Positions 16,742 through 26,509 are shown, counted from the first letter of the stretch. The stretch: DNA of 64,000 nucleotides from Desulfocapsa sp. (GCA_022712895.1 JAFLJS010000008.1:62001-126000); one strand, 5' to 3'. Program-made: numbers and translations. The notes: a model not told the origin generated them from the sequence alone.

Positions 16742-18724
16742 ATGAGAAAGATTAGAAAAGGTCGCTCTTTTTCCATGCAATTTAACGAGAGTATGATACA
16801 TGTATCACCCATGCAAGAACGTTTATCCCATACAGTACTTGTGGTTGACGACAATCCTGTCAATCCACAACTGCTGGCCTCCATCCTGCACGGAGCAAAT
16901 TACCAGGTCCTCAGTGCCGGAAACGCAGAGGAAGCATTGCAACTCATTGAAAACCAGATCCCTGACATCATCCTCCTTGACGTGATGATGCCTGGGATTG
17001 ATGGTTTTTCTCTCTGCCGCAAACTCAAACGCGACGATAAGTATGCGGATATCCCTCTAATCTTCATAACTTCACTCTCCCAGCAGGAAGATATCGTCGA
17101 AGGGTTTAACGCTGGCGGCAATGACTATATAGTCAAACCCTTCAACCGCCAGGAGCTTCTGGCCCGCGTTCGTAATCATTTACATCTTTACGACATGCTT
17201 CAGGAAAACAAGCGGCTTATCGCACTGTCAGAAGACGCCAGCCGCTCAAAAACAGAATTCCTGGCTTCCATGAGCCATGAGATCCGCACCCCCTTAAACT
17301 CCATCATTGGCATGGCAGAAGTCTTAAACGACACGAAACTCACCGAAGAACAGCGGGATTTTGTACGGATTTTCAGAACAGCAGGAGAAAGCCTGCTTTC
17401 CATCATTAACGATATCCTTGATCTTTCAAAAATTGAAGCTGGTCAGACCGAATCGGAAAGCATCGACTTCCACCTTCCCTCACTGCTTAGCTCCGTCGCA
17501 TCCATCCTTTCCGTACGAGCAACAGAGCGAAATGTGAACATCACCATCAACACTCACCCGGATGTGCCTTCAGGCCTCAGGGGAGACCCCACTCGCTTGC
17601 GTCAGATCCTGATTAATCTTGTTGGTAATGGTGTAAAATTCACCGAGAATGGCAAGGTTGAAATATTTGTCAAAAAAGATTCCGAAACCCAACTACTCTT
17701 TTCCGTTAAAGATAATGGTATTGGTATACCCATAGAGAAACAGCAACTTATCTTTGAGAGCTTTACTCAGGCAGATTCCATGACCACCAGAAAATATGGT
17801 GGCACAGGGCTTGGCCTCACCATCTGCCAGAAACTCACCCAGATCCTTGGTGGGGATATTGGCCTTAAAAGTCTACCGGGAAAAGGTTCCACATTCTTTT
17901 TTACGTACCCACTCCACTCTGCCCTGACAGACACCACACCGAATGGTGCAGAGGTGGAACCAGCAGCCCAATGCGAACTTTTAAAAGAAGCACACATCCT
18001 GCTGGTGGACGACAATGAAGACAACCGCAATCTGCTCTGCCTCTACCTGCGCAATACGCCCTTCACCCTGGAAACCGCTGAAAATGGCCGGGAGGCTGTT
18101 GAGATGTTCAAAAAAACTTCTTTTGACATCGTCTTTATGGACCTTGAAATGCCAATTATGGATGGTTATGAAGCAACCAGACAGTTTCGAAAATGGGAGA
18201 AGACAGCAGAACTCGCTACCACTCCCATTGTTGCCCTCACCGCCCATGCCTTTATCCGTTTTAAAAAGAAATGTATGGCCGCTGGCTGCAGTGATTATCT
18301 CACAAAACCGATACGCAGGAATACACTGATTCACTGCATCTCCAAACATCTGCAGATGAATGCTGTCCTTGTAGAGGATATTCAAGACGCCCCTCCTACT
18401 GGTAACAATCCGGCACAAATAACTGTGAGTCACAAAATAAAAAAACTTATCCCCCGCTTTCTCAGCAATAAGAGGGAAGATGCGAAACAACTTCTACACA
18501 GCCTTGAAAAGGCTGATTTTGACTTGCTTAACCAGCAGGCCCACACAATTAAAGGAACTTCATGGATGTATGGGTTCAAATATCTGGGAGATACATGTCT
18601 GGAACTGGAACAGGCTGCAAAGGCTAAGGACGACAAGCTGGCGCATGATCTGATTGAGCAGATTCGCAATCATCTTGATACAGTTACAATCAGTTACAGT
18701 GGAGAGACTGCTGCGCAGGATTAA
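16742..18724 (+). CDS. Hybrid histidine kinase: REC-HisKA-HATPase-REC-HPt
   Basis: A cytoplasmic protein of about 660 residues with no membrane segment. Order: receiver domain (VLVVDDNPVN, phospho-Asp in IILLDVMMPG), a short coiled linker, HisKA with FLASMSHEIRTPLNSIIG, HATPase (NLVGNGVKFTENG, DNGIGIP, GGTGLGLTI), a second receiver (ILLVDDNED, VFMDLEMPIMDG) and a C-terminal HPt domain with phospho-His in AHTIKGTSWMYG. It can therefore run a full phosphorelay internally. No output domain is present; the small receiver protein at 18836 is a natural partner. The start is uncertain: ATG 16742 is given, while TTG 16736 and ATGs 16775, 16793 and 16811 are in frame before the first receiver strand. 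Confidence 0.9.
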   Translation: MRKIRKGRSFSMQFNESMIHVSPMQERLSHTVLVVDDNPVNPQLLASILHGANYQVLSAGNAEEALQLIENQIPDIILLDVMMPGIDGFSLCRKLKRDDKYADIPLIFITSLSQQEDIVEGFNAGGNDYIVKPFNRQELLARVRNHLHLYDMLQENKRLIALSEDASRSKTEFLASMSHEIRTPLNSIIGMAEVLNDTKLTEEQRDFVRIFRTAGESLLSIINDILDLSKIEAGQTESESIDFHLPSLLSSVASILSVRATERNVNITINTHPDVPSGLRGDPTRLRQILINLVGNGVKFTENGKVEIFVKKDSETQLLFSVKDNGIGIPIEKQQLIFESFTQADSMTTRKYGGTGLGLTICQKLTQILGGDIGLKSLPGKGSTFFFTYPLHSALTDTTPNGAEVEPAAQCELLKEAHILLVDDNEDNRNLLCLYLRNTPFTLETAENGREAVEMFKKTSFDIVFMDLEMPIMDGYEATRQFRKWEKTAELATTPIVALTAHAFIRFKKKCMAAGCSDYLTKPIRRNTLIHCISKHLQMNAVLVEDIQDAPPTGNNPAQITVSHKIKKLIPRFLSNKREDAKQLLHSLEKADFDLLNQQAHTIKGTSWMYGFKYLGDTCLELEQAAKAKDDKLAHDLIEQIRNHLDTVTISYSGETAAQD

Positions 18725-18835
18725 TCAATCATCTGCAATGATTTCCTAAAAATAGGGAACCATCAATTTTCTTTTCCTTTTTCCACCACATCCTGCTAAA
18801 ATAAATAAACTAAATCCACTTAATGAGGCTAATTT

Positions 18836-19216
18836 ATGGGGCAGCAAACCCGTATTGTACTTATAGATGACGACCTGGATGCCTGCGAGCTCCTGAAAAT
18901 ACAGCTGGAAGACGGCAACAACATGAGTCTCACATTCAGCACCAACGGTGATGACGCGCTACCACTTATAAGCAAAGAACAACCGAATATTGTGATCTTA
19001 GACATCAATATGCCGGGTACTCACGGCGTTAAAATAGGTGCCGCCCTTGCTGCTGAAGAAAGTACTGCCTCTATTCCTGTCCTGTATCTTTCAGGAATGG
19101 TCAGCCCCGAAGAGGTGGCAGCACTAGCAAAAGGTGAGGATAAACCTTCCATCATATCCAAAGGCTCTCCTGTGGAAGATCTAATTGTTGCCATTCGTTC
19201 CATAACAACCCACTAA
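18836..19216 (+). CDS. Stand-alone response regulator receiver protein
   Basis: A 126-residue single receiver domain: acidic pair in VLIDDDLDA, phosphorylation site in IVILDINMPGTHG, Thr/Ser switch region in VLYLSGM, and the conserved lysine in IISKGSP. With no DNA-binding or enzymatic domain, it likely works by protein contacts or as a phosphate shuttle. It lies 111 bp after the hybrid kinase on the same strand and 11 bp before rsmB, so it may share a transcript with both. Confidence 0.9.
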   Translation: MGQQTRIVLIDDDLDACELLKIQLEDGNNMSLTFSTNGDDALPLISKEQPNIVILDINMPGTHGVKIGAALAAEESTASIPVLYLSGMVSPEEVAALAKGEDKPSIISKGSPVEDLIVAIRSITTH

Positions 19217-19227
19217 TCTATTCTGCC

Positions 19228-20589
19228 TTGACTTCAACAAAACAACTATCTGCTCGACTTGCCGCAATTGAGACCTTACGTATCCTCAAGAAGGAGCGCA
19301 TCCCGGTAAAACTTGTCTTTGACAAACTGCTCAACGAATGCTCGATACAAGCCAATGACCGCCAGCTTGCCAACAACATTATTTATGGCGTACTGCGCAA
19401 TCAAGAATCCCTCGACCGCATGCTCCAGCATCTTTGTAACAAGCACTTTAAAAAACTCGATCCATTTGTGTATCAAGCGCTAAACGTAGGGCTCTATCAG
19501 ATTATCTATCTTGATCGTATTCCCGATTCTGCAGCGGTAAACGAATCTGTGAAAGCTGCACAAGCAGCCAGACTCCCCAAACGCTTACATGGTTTCATCA
19601 ATGGTGTGTTGCGTAATTCCACCCGTAAACGTGATGAGCTGCTGATGTTGGTGAACAAACCCGGCAAACCGGTTCTTAATCATCCCGACTGGTTGGTAAA
19701 ACGCTGGACCAAACGCTTTGGTTCTGAAGAAAGCTTGGCTGTCTGCCAGCAAAACAACAGACAACCGTCGCTCATCCTGCAAAGCAACAGCTATAAAACA
19801 GATCGTGACGCACTCCTTCAAACATTCACTGACGTTGGTATCATTGCGGATAAATGTATCTTCAGCACAACGGGTTTAGTGCTTTCTGATTTTCACGGCA
19901 GCATTACTACGCTACCGGGCTTTGAGGACGGCCTGTTTCAGGTACAAGATCAGGGCGCACAACTCCTCTGTCAACTCTTACTGCCAATCCATGGACAGGG
20001 AGAATATCTGGACGCCTGCGCTGGAGTCGGAGGTAAGAGCAGCACGTTACTACAACTCATGAAAAACAGTGGTGCTAAGCTCACAGCCATAGAACCAGAA
20101 AAGGGCAGACAAGAAAAATTTGCTCAAAATATGGCCAGACTACATCCCGAGATGACGATCCCCCTTTTTCAGGGTACACTGCAGGAGTTCAGTGACCAGA
20201 CCAGCAAACGATTCCATGGTATCCTTTTGGATGCTCCCTGCTCAGGCACAGGAGTTACCGGTCGGCATCCAGATATTCGCTGGAATAGAAGGGAAGAAGA
20301 TTTTGCAAAATACCAGGAGACACAACTTGAACTCCTGGAAAAGGCTGCGACACTACTTACTCCTGACGGAATATTGGTTTACGCAACTTGCTCACTTGAA
20401 GAAGAGGAAAATGAACAAGTTGTTGAAGAATTTTTGAAAAAACATCTCGGCTTTTCGGTCGAAGACTGCGGCGAACAGTTTTCGGACGGGAAAAACAATT
20501 TTATCCGTGACGGCTTCTTTGCTCCCCTTCCCCAAATGGGAATGGATGGCTTTTTTGGGGCACGTTTACGGAAGAACTCAACTACATAG
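19228..20589 (+). CDS. rsmB: 16S rRNA (cytosine-967 C5)-methyltransferase RsmB
   Basis: A 453-residue protein. The N-terminal NusB-like RNA-binding domain (RLAAIETLRILKKERIP to about 150) is followed by the SAM-dependent methyltransferase domain with LDACAGVGGKSS (motif I), LLDAPCSGTGVTGRHPDIRW (motif IV) and VYATCSLEEEENEQV (motif VI, catalytic cysteine). It methylates C967 of 16S rRNA. The start is a TTG at 19228; no ATG occurs before the first conserved helix. It stands in a plus-strand run of cytoplasmic genes, closely followed by the 195-residue hypothetical gene (9-bp gap). Confidence 0.93.
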   Translation: MTSTKQLSARLAAIETLRILKKERIPVKLVFDKLLNECSIQANDRQLANNIIYGVLRNQESLDRMLQHLCNKHFKKLDPFVYQALNVGLYQIIYLDRIPDSAAVNESVKAAQAARLPKRLHGFINGVLRNSTRKRDELLMLVNKPGKPVLNHPDWLVKRWTKRFGSEESLAVCQQNNRQPSLILQSNSYKTDRDALLQTFTDVGIIADKCIFSTTGLVLSDFHGSITTLPGFEDGLFQVQDQGAQLLCQLLLPIHGQGEYLDACAGVGGKSSTLLQLMKNSGAKLTAIEPEKGRQEKFAQNMARLHPEMTIPLFQGTLQEFSDQTSKRFHGILLDAPCSGTGVTGRHPDIRWNRREEDFAKYQETQLELLEKAATLLTPDGILVYATCSLEEEENEQVVEEFLKKHLGFSVEDCGEQFSDGKNNFIRDGFFAPLPQMGMDGFFGARLRKNSTT

Positions 20590-20598
20590 ATACATATT

Positions 20599-21186
20599 AT
20601 GGCTGAAATACGAAGTACTTTGGATATGGTAATGGAACGGGCAGAACGCATGGCAAAACGTGCCATAGAAGTGCCCGTAGAGCAACAGATGGAAGAACGA
20701 GGGATGCGACTGCTGGTCGAATTTATGAACGGTAAACACCCAGACTTGAATGCATTACTCCAGACTGAGGACCCTTCCGTACAACCGTCCATTCGAAAAG
20801 GAATGGCCACAGGCCTGCTACGTAATATCATCTTGCCACGAGATGAAGATCTCATGAAAAACAGTGTAACCGCCCTGGCCAGTATTCAGCAACTTGCAGG
20901 ACAAGATACTGAGACCAGTTCTGTCTGCACAGAACTAATCCAGATCCTTGAACAATACACGGGCCATAAAGAGCAGCTGAAACAGCAGTTATCAGATAGC
21001 ATCCGCACCCAACTGGCTCAGCAGTTACAGCAGGAGACTGGTGACATGCCAGACCTCAACACTATCGATCCTACCATGCACCCGCAATATCAAAAAGAGT
21101 GGGATAAAGCACAGAATGACTTAAACGATCAATATACCCAGGCCCTGGAACAGCGAAAAGATATCCTTATACAGAGGTTTTCCTGA
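20599..21186 (+). CDS. Conserved-looking hypothetical protein, helical
   Basis: A 195-residue, mostly helical, charged cytoplasmic protein that I do not recognise. It starts MAEIRSTLDMVMERAERMAK and has a long glutamine-rich helical region (QLKQQLSDSIRTQLAQQLQQ) and a C-terminal stretch of likely coiled coil (WDKAQNDLNDQYTQALEQRK). It has no signal peptide, membrane segment or metal motif. Its stop (21184-21186, TGA) overlaps the ATG of the M24 peptidase at 21186, implying translational coupling, and it starts 9 bp after rsmB. This placement argues for a real, co-expressed gene. Confidence 0.75.
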   Translation: MAEIRSTLDMVMERAERMAKRAIEVPVEQQMEERGMRLLVEFMNGKHPDLNALLQTEDPSVQPSIRKGMATGLLRNIILPRDEDLMKNSVTALASIQQLAGQDTETSSVCTELIQILEQYTGHKEQLKQQLSDSIRTQLAQQLQQETGDMPDLNTIDPTMHPQYQKEWDKAQNDLNDQYTQALEQRKDILIQRFS

Positions 21187-22286
21187 TGGACAACACAACA
21201 CGTATAGAGAAGGTTCAGGCTCAGTTACGTAGAAAGAAACTTGATGCACTGATTATTTCCGAGCCCCACAACAGACGTTATTTATGCGGCTATTCTGCGA
21301 TGGATCATGATATCGGTGAGAGCTCCGGAATTTTACTGGTCCCAGCACGCACAAACCCCATCCTGCTCACCGATTTTCGTTATCAGATTCAGGCAGAACA
21401 GGAAGCGGGAGAGATCAAGGTGATGCTCTACCCCAAGGGTTTACTAGCTCTTTTAAAAACAGTGCTCCCCGATATGGGTGTGCAAAAACTTGCCTTTGAA
21501 AGCCATTACACCCTGCACTCTGTTGCCGGGGAGATGGAAGAAACCTTCAAAAAACTGAACATCTCGCTGCATCCTCTCACCGATCTTGTGGAAGAGATGC
21601 GCATCGTCAAAGATGAGGAGGAGATAAGTAAACTCCGAAAATCCGTACTCTTGAACGAAGCTGTTTTTGAAGAAGTGTACCAAACTATCACACCCGGCCA
21701 GACAGAGATTGAAATTGCACTGGCCATCGAAAATGCCATGCGCAAAAAAGGTGCCGAAGCGCCCAGTTTTGAAACCATCGTCGCCACCGGTAAACGCAGC
21801 GCACTCCCCCATTCCGTACCAGGAAATGTTGCCATTAAAAAGAACAAAGCATTAATGATTGACATGGGGCTTGTTCTTGATGGATATTGCTCCGATATGA
21901 CCAGGACTTTTGTCCCCAAAAAAGCGACCAAAAAATATCTGAAAATCCACCGCCTGGTTCGTAAAGCACAGCTTGCAGCAACTGAAGCGATCCACGCCGG
22001 AGTGAGTGCATCTTCCATTGATAAAATTGCCAGAACAATTATCAGCGACGCAGGCTATGGAAAGCAGTTTGGCCATGCATTGGGGCATGGGGTTGGACTT
22101 GCTGTCCATGAAAACCCGAGACTCTCTTCAAAAAACCGTAAACACCTACGCGCCGGAATGATTGTCACAGTAGAGCCGGGCATTTACCTTCCTGATTGGG
22201 GCGGGGTACGTCTTGAGAACATGGTGGTTGTCAGAGAAGACGGCTGCGAAGTACTGAATAAAAACACGACTTGGCTGGATATTTAG
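21186..22286 (+). CDS. Xaa-Pro aminopeptidase / M24 family metallopeptidase
   Basis: A 366-residue protein with the creatinase N-terminal domain (LDALIISEPHNRRYLCGYS) and the pita-bread catalytic domain. Metal ligands are visible: Asp in MIDMGLVLDGYCSDMTRTF, His in GHALGHGVGLAVHENP, Glu in VTVEPGIYLPDWGG, and a final Glu in GVRLENMVVV. It would remove N-terminal residues ahead of proline, or hydrolyse Xaa-Pro dipeptides, in the cytoplasm with a dinuclear metal site. The ATG overlaps the preceding stop; phoH-like follows after 21 bp. PepP versus PepQ cannot be decided from the sequence. Confidence 0.92.
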   Translation: MDNTTRIEKVQAQLRRKKLDALIISEPHNRRYLCGYSAMDHDIGESSGILLVPARTNPILLTDFRYQIQAEQEAGEIKVMLYPKGLLALLKTVLPDMGVQKLAFESHYTLHSVAGEMEETFKKLNISLHPLTDLVEEMRIVKDEEEISKLRKSVLLNEAVFEEVYQTITPGQTEIEIALAIENAMRKKGAEAPSFETIVATGKRSALPHSVPGNVAIKKNKALMIDMGLVLDGYCSDMTRTFVPKKATKKYLKIHRLVRKAQLAATEAIHAGVSASSIDKIARTIISDAGYGKQFGHALGHGVGLAVHENPRLSSKNRKHLRAGMIVTVEPGIYLPDWGGVRLENMVVVREDGCEVLNKNTTWLDI

Positions 22287-22307
22287 CCAGAGAGATATAC
22301 CACGATT

Positions 22308-23627
22308 ATGAGCAAACAAAAATACTTCGTCCTCGACACCAATGTTCTGCTGCACAATGCCGATTCCCTCACCTCTTTTTCGGATAATCATGTCATCCTG
22401 CCCATGACCGTCATAGAGGAACTGGATAAATTCAAACGCCAGAACGATGAACTGGGCCGCAACGCCAGAAGCGTTATTCGCCACCTGGATCGTCTCCGCA
22501 TGCAAGGCACTTTAAAAGATGGCGTTACGATGGACAACGGTGGCACTCTGGCAATCACCGTGGAATACAAGGATATGCCAGGTGCTTTGCTGGATATGAA
22601 GATACCTGACAATCGTATCTTAGCTGTGGCCAACAGTCTGCACGAAAAAGGTGAAACGGTAATTTTTGTCTCAAAAGATATCAATGCCCGCCTCAAAGCT
22701 GACGCACTTGGTATCGATGTCATGGATTTTGAAAAACAAAAATGCAATATCGATGACCTGTACACGGGCTGGCGAAACGTTACTGTTCCTGGCGAAGTTG
22801 TTGACCGTTTTCATCAGGAAGAATCTCCTCAGAAAACAGAAGGCTTTGAGTTCTATCCCAATGAATTTATTCTGCTTCAGGATGAGGCGAATCCCAAACA
22901 TTCAGGACTTGGTCGAGCTCTTGACAAAAGTCACCTAATCCACCTTAATCCCCGTAACGAACATGCCTGGAATGTTGGGCCACGTTCAAAAGAGCAGCGC
23001 ATGGCACTGGAGCTACTTCTTGATCCAGATGTCAACCTTGTCACCCTGATTGGCCAGGCTGGTACAGGTAAAACATTACTTGCCCTTGCAGCGGGTCTTG
23101 AATGTGTTGTCCACCGGGGAAGCCAGGAGAAACTCCTTGTTTCCCGCCCCGTGATCCCCATGGGCAAAGATATTGGCTACCTGCCAGGAACTAAAGACGA
23201 GAAACTGCTCCTCTGGATGCAACCTATTTTTGATAATCTCACCTACCTGATGCGCCATAATCGAAGCCCTGAAGATGAAGGCACTGTACAGCAGAAAGTC
23301 AACAAACTCCTCAAGGATCAAATTGTTGAATTGGAAGCACTTACCTATATCCGTGGCCGCTCCATTCCTCGTCAATATGTTATTATCGATGAAGCACAAA
23401 ACCTGACGCCCCACGAAGTCAAAACTATTATTTCCCGCGCCGGCGAAAATACAAAGATGGTGTTTACGGGAGATCCCCAGCAGATTGATAACCCTTATCT
23501 CGATTCATCTTCCAATGGCCTCTCCTATGCAGTTGAAAGATTGAAAGGACATGGTATATTTGGGCACGTTACACTGAGTAAAAGTGAACGAAGCCCATTA
23601 TCGGCCATTGCAGCCGATTTATTATAA
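22308..23627 (+). CDS. PIN domain-PhoH ATPase fusion (PhoH2 type)
   Basis: A 439-residue protein. The N-terminal PIN nuclease domain (YFVLDTNVLLHNADSL, with acidic residues in VIEELDKFK and PDNRILAVA) is fused to a PhoH ATPase domain with Walker A LIGQAGTGKTLLALAAGLE and Walker B YVIIDEAQNLTPHE, plus the GDPQQIDNPYLD motif. PhoH2 proteins are ATP-dependent RNA helicase-nucleases. All catalytic motifs look intact. It sits at the end of the rsmB-peptidase run with good spacing (21 bp). An antitoxin-like partner, found next to PhoH2 in some bacteria, is not obvious here. Confidence 0.92.
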   Translation: MSKQKYFVLDTNVLLHNADSLTSFSDNHVILPMTVIEELDKFKRQNDELGRNARSVIRHLDRLRMQGTLKDGVTMDNGGTLAITVEYKDMPGALLDMKIPDNRILAVANSLHEKGETVIFVSKDINARLKADALGIDVMDFEKQKCNIDDLYTGWRNVTVPGEVVDRFHQEESPQKTEGFEFYPNEFILLQDEANPKHSGLGRALDKSHLIHLNPRNEHAWNVGPRSKEQRMALELLLDPDVNLVTLIGQAGTGKTLLALAAGLECVVHRGSQEKLLVSRPVIPMGKDIGYLPGTKDEKLLLWMQPIFDNLTYLMRHNRSPEDEGTVQQKVNKLLKDQIVELEALTYIRGRSIPRQYVIIDEAQNLTPHEVKTIISRAGENTKMVFTGDPQQIDNPYLDSSSNGLSYAVERLKGHGIFGHVTLSKSERSPLSAIAADLL

Positions 23628-23714
23628 AAACAGATTATCTGACTGGAAGCCTTTAGGCAATTAGCACAAGCCCTTCCTTCCAGCCGGACGACTGACAACC
23701 CAACAGAATAAAAA

Positions 23715-24047
23715 ATGCGCCAATTTGTCATTGACGACTTGTCCCCCATGGAGCGGGACAATATAGATTCGTATCTAAAGCGAAACCTCAAGACCGGTCC
23801 CATGATTGGCCTCTACTGGATCGTCCTGCCCAATGATGTCCTCACCGACATCCAGAAAGAACATACCGACTGCGCCCCCTTTTATCTTGGGGTTGAAGTT
23901 GAGAATGATCTGGTTCGTTTTGAATTCCTGGTACGCAGCAATGCACATCTTCATTGTGACTGTATTGCCCACACCAACAAAGAACAACGTCAGTTTGCAC
24001 TGGATTTTATCGATACCATGCTCGACGAGGAATGCATACGCTCATAA
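23715..24047 (+). CDS. Hypothetical protein, small acidic
   Basis: A 110-residue cytoplasmic protein that I do not recognise. It starts MRQFVIDDLSPMERDNIDSY, contains a hydrophobic strand region (GPMIGLYWIVLPNDVL) and a CDCIAHTNKEQR segment with two cysteines and a histidine that might bind metal. Its size and mixed alpha/beta pattern suggest a single compact domain. It lies 87 bp after the PhoH-like gene and 131 bp before aconitase on the same strand. Codon use resembles the neighbours, which supports a real gene. Confidence 0.65.
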   Translation: MRQFVIDDLSPMERDNIDSYLKRNLKTGPMIGLYWIVLPNDVLTDIQKEHTDCAPFYLGVEVENDLVRFEFLVRSNAHLHCDCIAHTNKEQRQFALDFIDTMLDEECIRS

Positions 24048-24178
24048 TAGGACTTCAGCGTTGAGACATGTAAGCATCGTAGGAGCTACAACCCTCCCAG
24101 ACCTTATAGCAACTGCGTTACCTGATTGGCTGTAGAGACAGCCCCTATCCTTTTCACACAGCTTTTTCGGAGAACAAA

Positions 24179-26446
24179 ATGAATACTTCTGTAGATTCCA
24201 CACCCGCCTTTATCGAAAATACCTACCAGAAAATGGACGAGAATATTGCCATCATCAAAAAACGACTTGGTCGTGCCCTGACCTATGGTGAAAAAATTCT
24301 TTTTGGACATCTGGATAATGCTGCGGAGGCTGAGCTGGAAGCCGGAAAATCATATGTAAAAACCAGACCAGACCGCATTGCCCTCCAGGATGCAACTGCC
24401 CAAATGGCAGTACTACAGTTTATGTTGGCCGAAAAAACTGAGGCGGCAGTTCCTGTAACTGTGCACTGTGATCACCTGATCCGTGCCCATAGAGGTGCAG
24501 AGAGTGACCTAAATACTGCTCGTACAGAAAACAAAGAAGTCTATGATTTCCTGTCATCCGCCTCCCAACGGTACGGATTCGGTTGCTGGATGCCCGGCGC
24601 AGGTATCATTCACCAGGTGGTTATCGAGCAGTATGGATTCCCCGGACTAATGATGCTTGGCACCGACTCCCACACCCCTCATGCTGGTGGCATAGGATCT
24701 TTCGCCTCCGGTGTTGGTGGAGCAGATGCCGTCGATGTTATGGTAGGCTTGCCCTGGGAGGTACTACTCCCAAAATTTGTTGGCGTTCGATTAACTGGTG
24801 AATTACAGGGCTGGGCTGCACCAAAAGATGTAATCCTTAAGGTACTTGGCATGCTCACCTGCGCGGGTGGAACCAACCGGGTCTTTGAATATTTCGGGCC
24901 AGGGGCATCGACGATCTCCTGCACAGGAAAAGCAACTATCTGTAACATGGGCGCGGAACTGGGTGCCACGACGTCCACCTTCCCTTACGATGAGCACATG
25001 AAAAGTTTCCTTGGAGCCTGTGGTCGTGCGGACGCTGCTGAAGTAGCTGACAAGTACAAACATCTATTACAGGCGGATGAAGAAGTACTGGCAAACCCGG
25101 AAAACTATTTTGATGAAGTTATTGAAATTGACCTCTCAAGCCTTGAGCCACATCTCGTCGGCCCCCATTCGCCCGACCGTGCATCAACGGTTGCAAATAT
25201 GGCCGATTATGTGAAAGAAGGCGATCATCCAGAGAATATCACCTATGCACTGGTTGGCTCCTGCACCAACTCTTCCTATGAAGATATGGGACGGATTGCA
25301 GCCATGGCCGAGCAGATCAAGGAAAAGGGAGCCAAACTAAAAATCCCTCTCCTTATCACCCCCGGCTCAGAGCAGGTACGGGCAACCATTGAACGCGACG
25401 GACAACTGGCCAAGCTTGAAGCAATTGGAGCTGTGGTACTTGCCAACGCCTGTGGACCTTGTATTGGACAATGGAACCGTGAAGGAATTGAAGAGGGTTT
25501 TAAAAACTCCATTGTTACATCCTACAACCGTAACTTCCCCAAACGAAATGATGGTAATTCTGGAACCAGCGGTTTTATTGGAAGTCCTGAAACCTGTCTT
25601 GCGTATGCCATGACCGGCACCTTTACCACAAATCCATTTACCACCGAAATTACCGCGGCTGACGGCTCAGGCTTTACCCTGACAGTTCCCGGTAAAGTAG
25701 ATGAAGTCCCTGCTGCGGGTCTTGTTCGTGATAGCAAAGGTTTTCTGGCCCCCATAGCTGATAACAGTGCGATTAAAGTACAGGTATCTCCTGATTCTGA
25801 ACGCCTGGCCTTACTCACCCCTTTTACTCCCTGGGACGGAAAAAATTTCAAAGGATTGCATTTACTTTTAAAAGCCAAGGGGAAATGTACCACGGATCAC
25901 ATATCGCCCGCCGGCCCCTGGCTTCGTTTCCGCGGCCACTTAAACAATATTTCTGACAATATGTTCAGTGGAGCAGTGAATGCATTTACCAACGCTGCCG
26001 GCAAGGCCAAAAACCAACTCACCGGGGAGACCCAGGGATATAATGAAATTGCACGAGCCTACGTAGCAGCAGGCAAAAACTGGATTGCAGTGGGAGATGT
26101 CAATTACGGTGAAGGCTCCTCCCGTGAACATGCTGCCATGAGCCCTCGCCATATGGGCGGAAGAGCAGTAATCACAAGATCATTTGCCCGTATCCATGAG
26201 ACGAATCTCAAAAAACAGGGTGTGCTGCCACTTACCTTTGCCAAACCTGCCGATTACGATCTCATACAGGAGGCTGATACAATAGACCTTATTGGAATTG
26301 AAACCATTGTCCCGGGATCAACGATCACCGGTATTTTTCATCATGAAGATGGATCAAGTTCTGAGATTGAGCTTGCACACTCATTAAACGGGGAACAGAT
26401 TGACTGGTTCAAAGCGGGATCTGCCCTGAACTTTTTGAAAAGATAA
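24179..26446 (+). CDS. Aconitate hydratase (mitochondrial-type, AcnA/ACO2-like)
   Basis: A 755-residue aconitase that isomerises citrate and isocitrate in the TCA cycle. It carries the 4Fe-4S cysteines in VGSCTNSSYED and NACGPCIGQW, substrate-contact stretches HCDHLI, GTDSHTPHAGG and NYGEGSSREHAA, and the C-terminal swivel domain. Length and the HCDHLI/GTDSHTPHAGG form match the mitochondrial-like group, not AcnB. CGGAGAAC before the ATG fixes the start. In sulfate reducers it may run oxidatively or for glutamate synthesis; the window cannot tell. It is followed by a bidirectional terminator. Confidence 0.95.
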   Translation: MNTSVDSTPAFIENTYQKMDENIAIIKKRLGRALTYGEKILFGHLDNAAEAELEAGKSYVKTRPDRIALQDATAQMAVLQFMLAEKTEAAVPVTVHCDHLIRAHRGAESDLNTARTENKEVYDFLSSASQRYGFGCWMPGAGIIHQVVIEQYGFPGLMMLGTDSHTPHAGGIGSFASGVGGADAVDVMVGLPWEVLLPKFVGVRLTGELQGWAAPKDVILKVLGMLTCAGGTNRVFEYFGPGASTISCTGKATICNMGAELGATTSTFPYDEHMKSFLGACGRADAAEVADKYKHLLQADEEVLANPENYFDEVIEIDLSSLEPHLVGPHSPDRASTVANMADYVKEGDHPENITYALVGSCTNSSYEDMGRIAAMAEQIKEKGAKLKIPLLITPGSEQVRATIERDGQLAKLEAIGAVVLANACGPCIGQWNREGIEEGFKNSIVTSYNRNFPKRNDGNSGTSGFIGSPETCLAYAMTGTFTTNPFTTEITAADGSGFTLTVPGKVDEVPAAGLVRDSKGFLAPIADNSAIKVQVSPDSERLALLTPFTPWDGKNFKGLHLLLKAKGKCTTDHISPAGPWLRFRGHLNNISDNMFSGAVNAFTNAAGKAKNQLTGETQGYNEIARAYVAAGKNWIAVGDVNYGEGSSREHAAMSPRHMGGRAVITRSFARIHETNLKKQGVLPLTFAKPADYDLIQEADTIDLIGIETIVPGSTITGIFHHEDGSSSEIELAHSLNGEQIDWFKAGSALNFLKR

Positions 26447-26457
26447 AAAAGAAAAAC

Positions 26458-26509
26458 AGAGAACCACAGAACAGAAGTCTTTTACTTCAACATTCTGTGG
26501 TTCTCTTTT
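26458..26509. terminator. Bidirectional terminator between aconitase and the defence cluster
   Basis: AGAGAACCACAGAA (26458-26471) pairs perfectly with 26493-26506; the loop contains a second small stem (AGAAGT/ACTTC). A run TTTTA follows on the plus strand, and the A-rich flank 26449-26457 gives Us on the minus strand. It is placed exactly between two converging genes. Confidence 0.85.

Noticed and set aside
19228-19230. Concern that a TTG start for rsmB is wrong
   Set aside because: No ATG or GTG in frame lies before the conserved NusB-like helix, so the TTG is kept.
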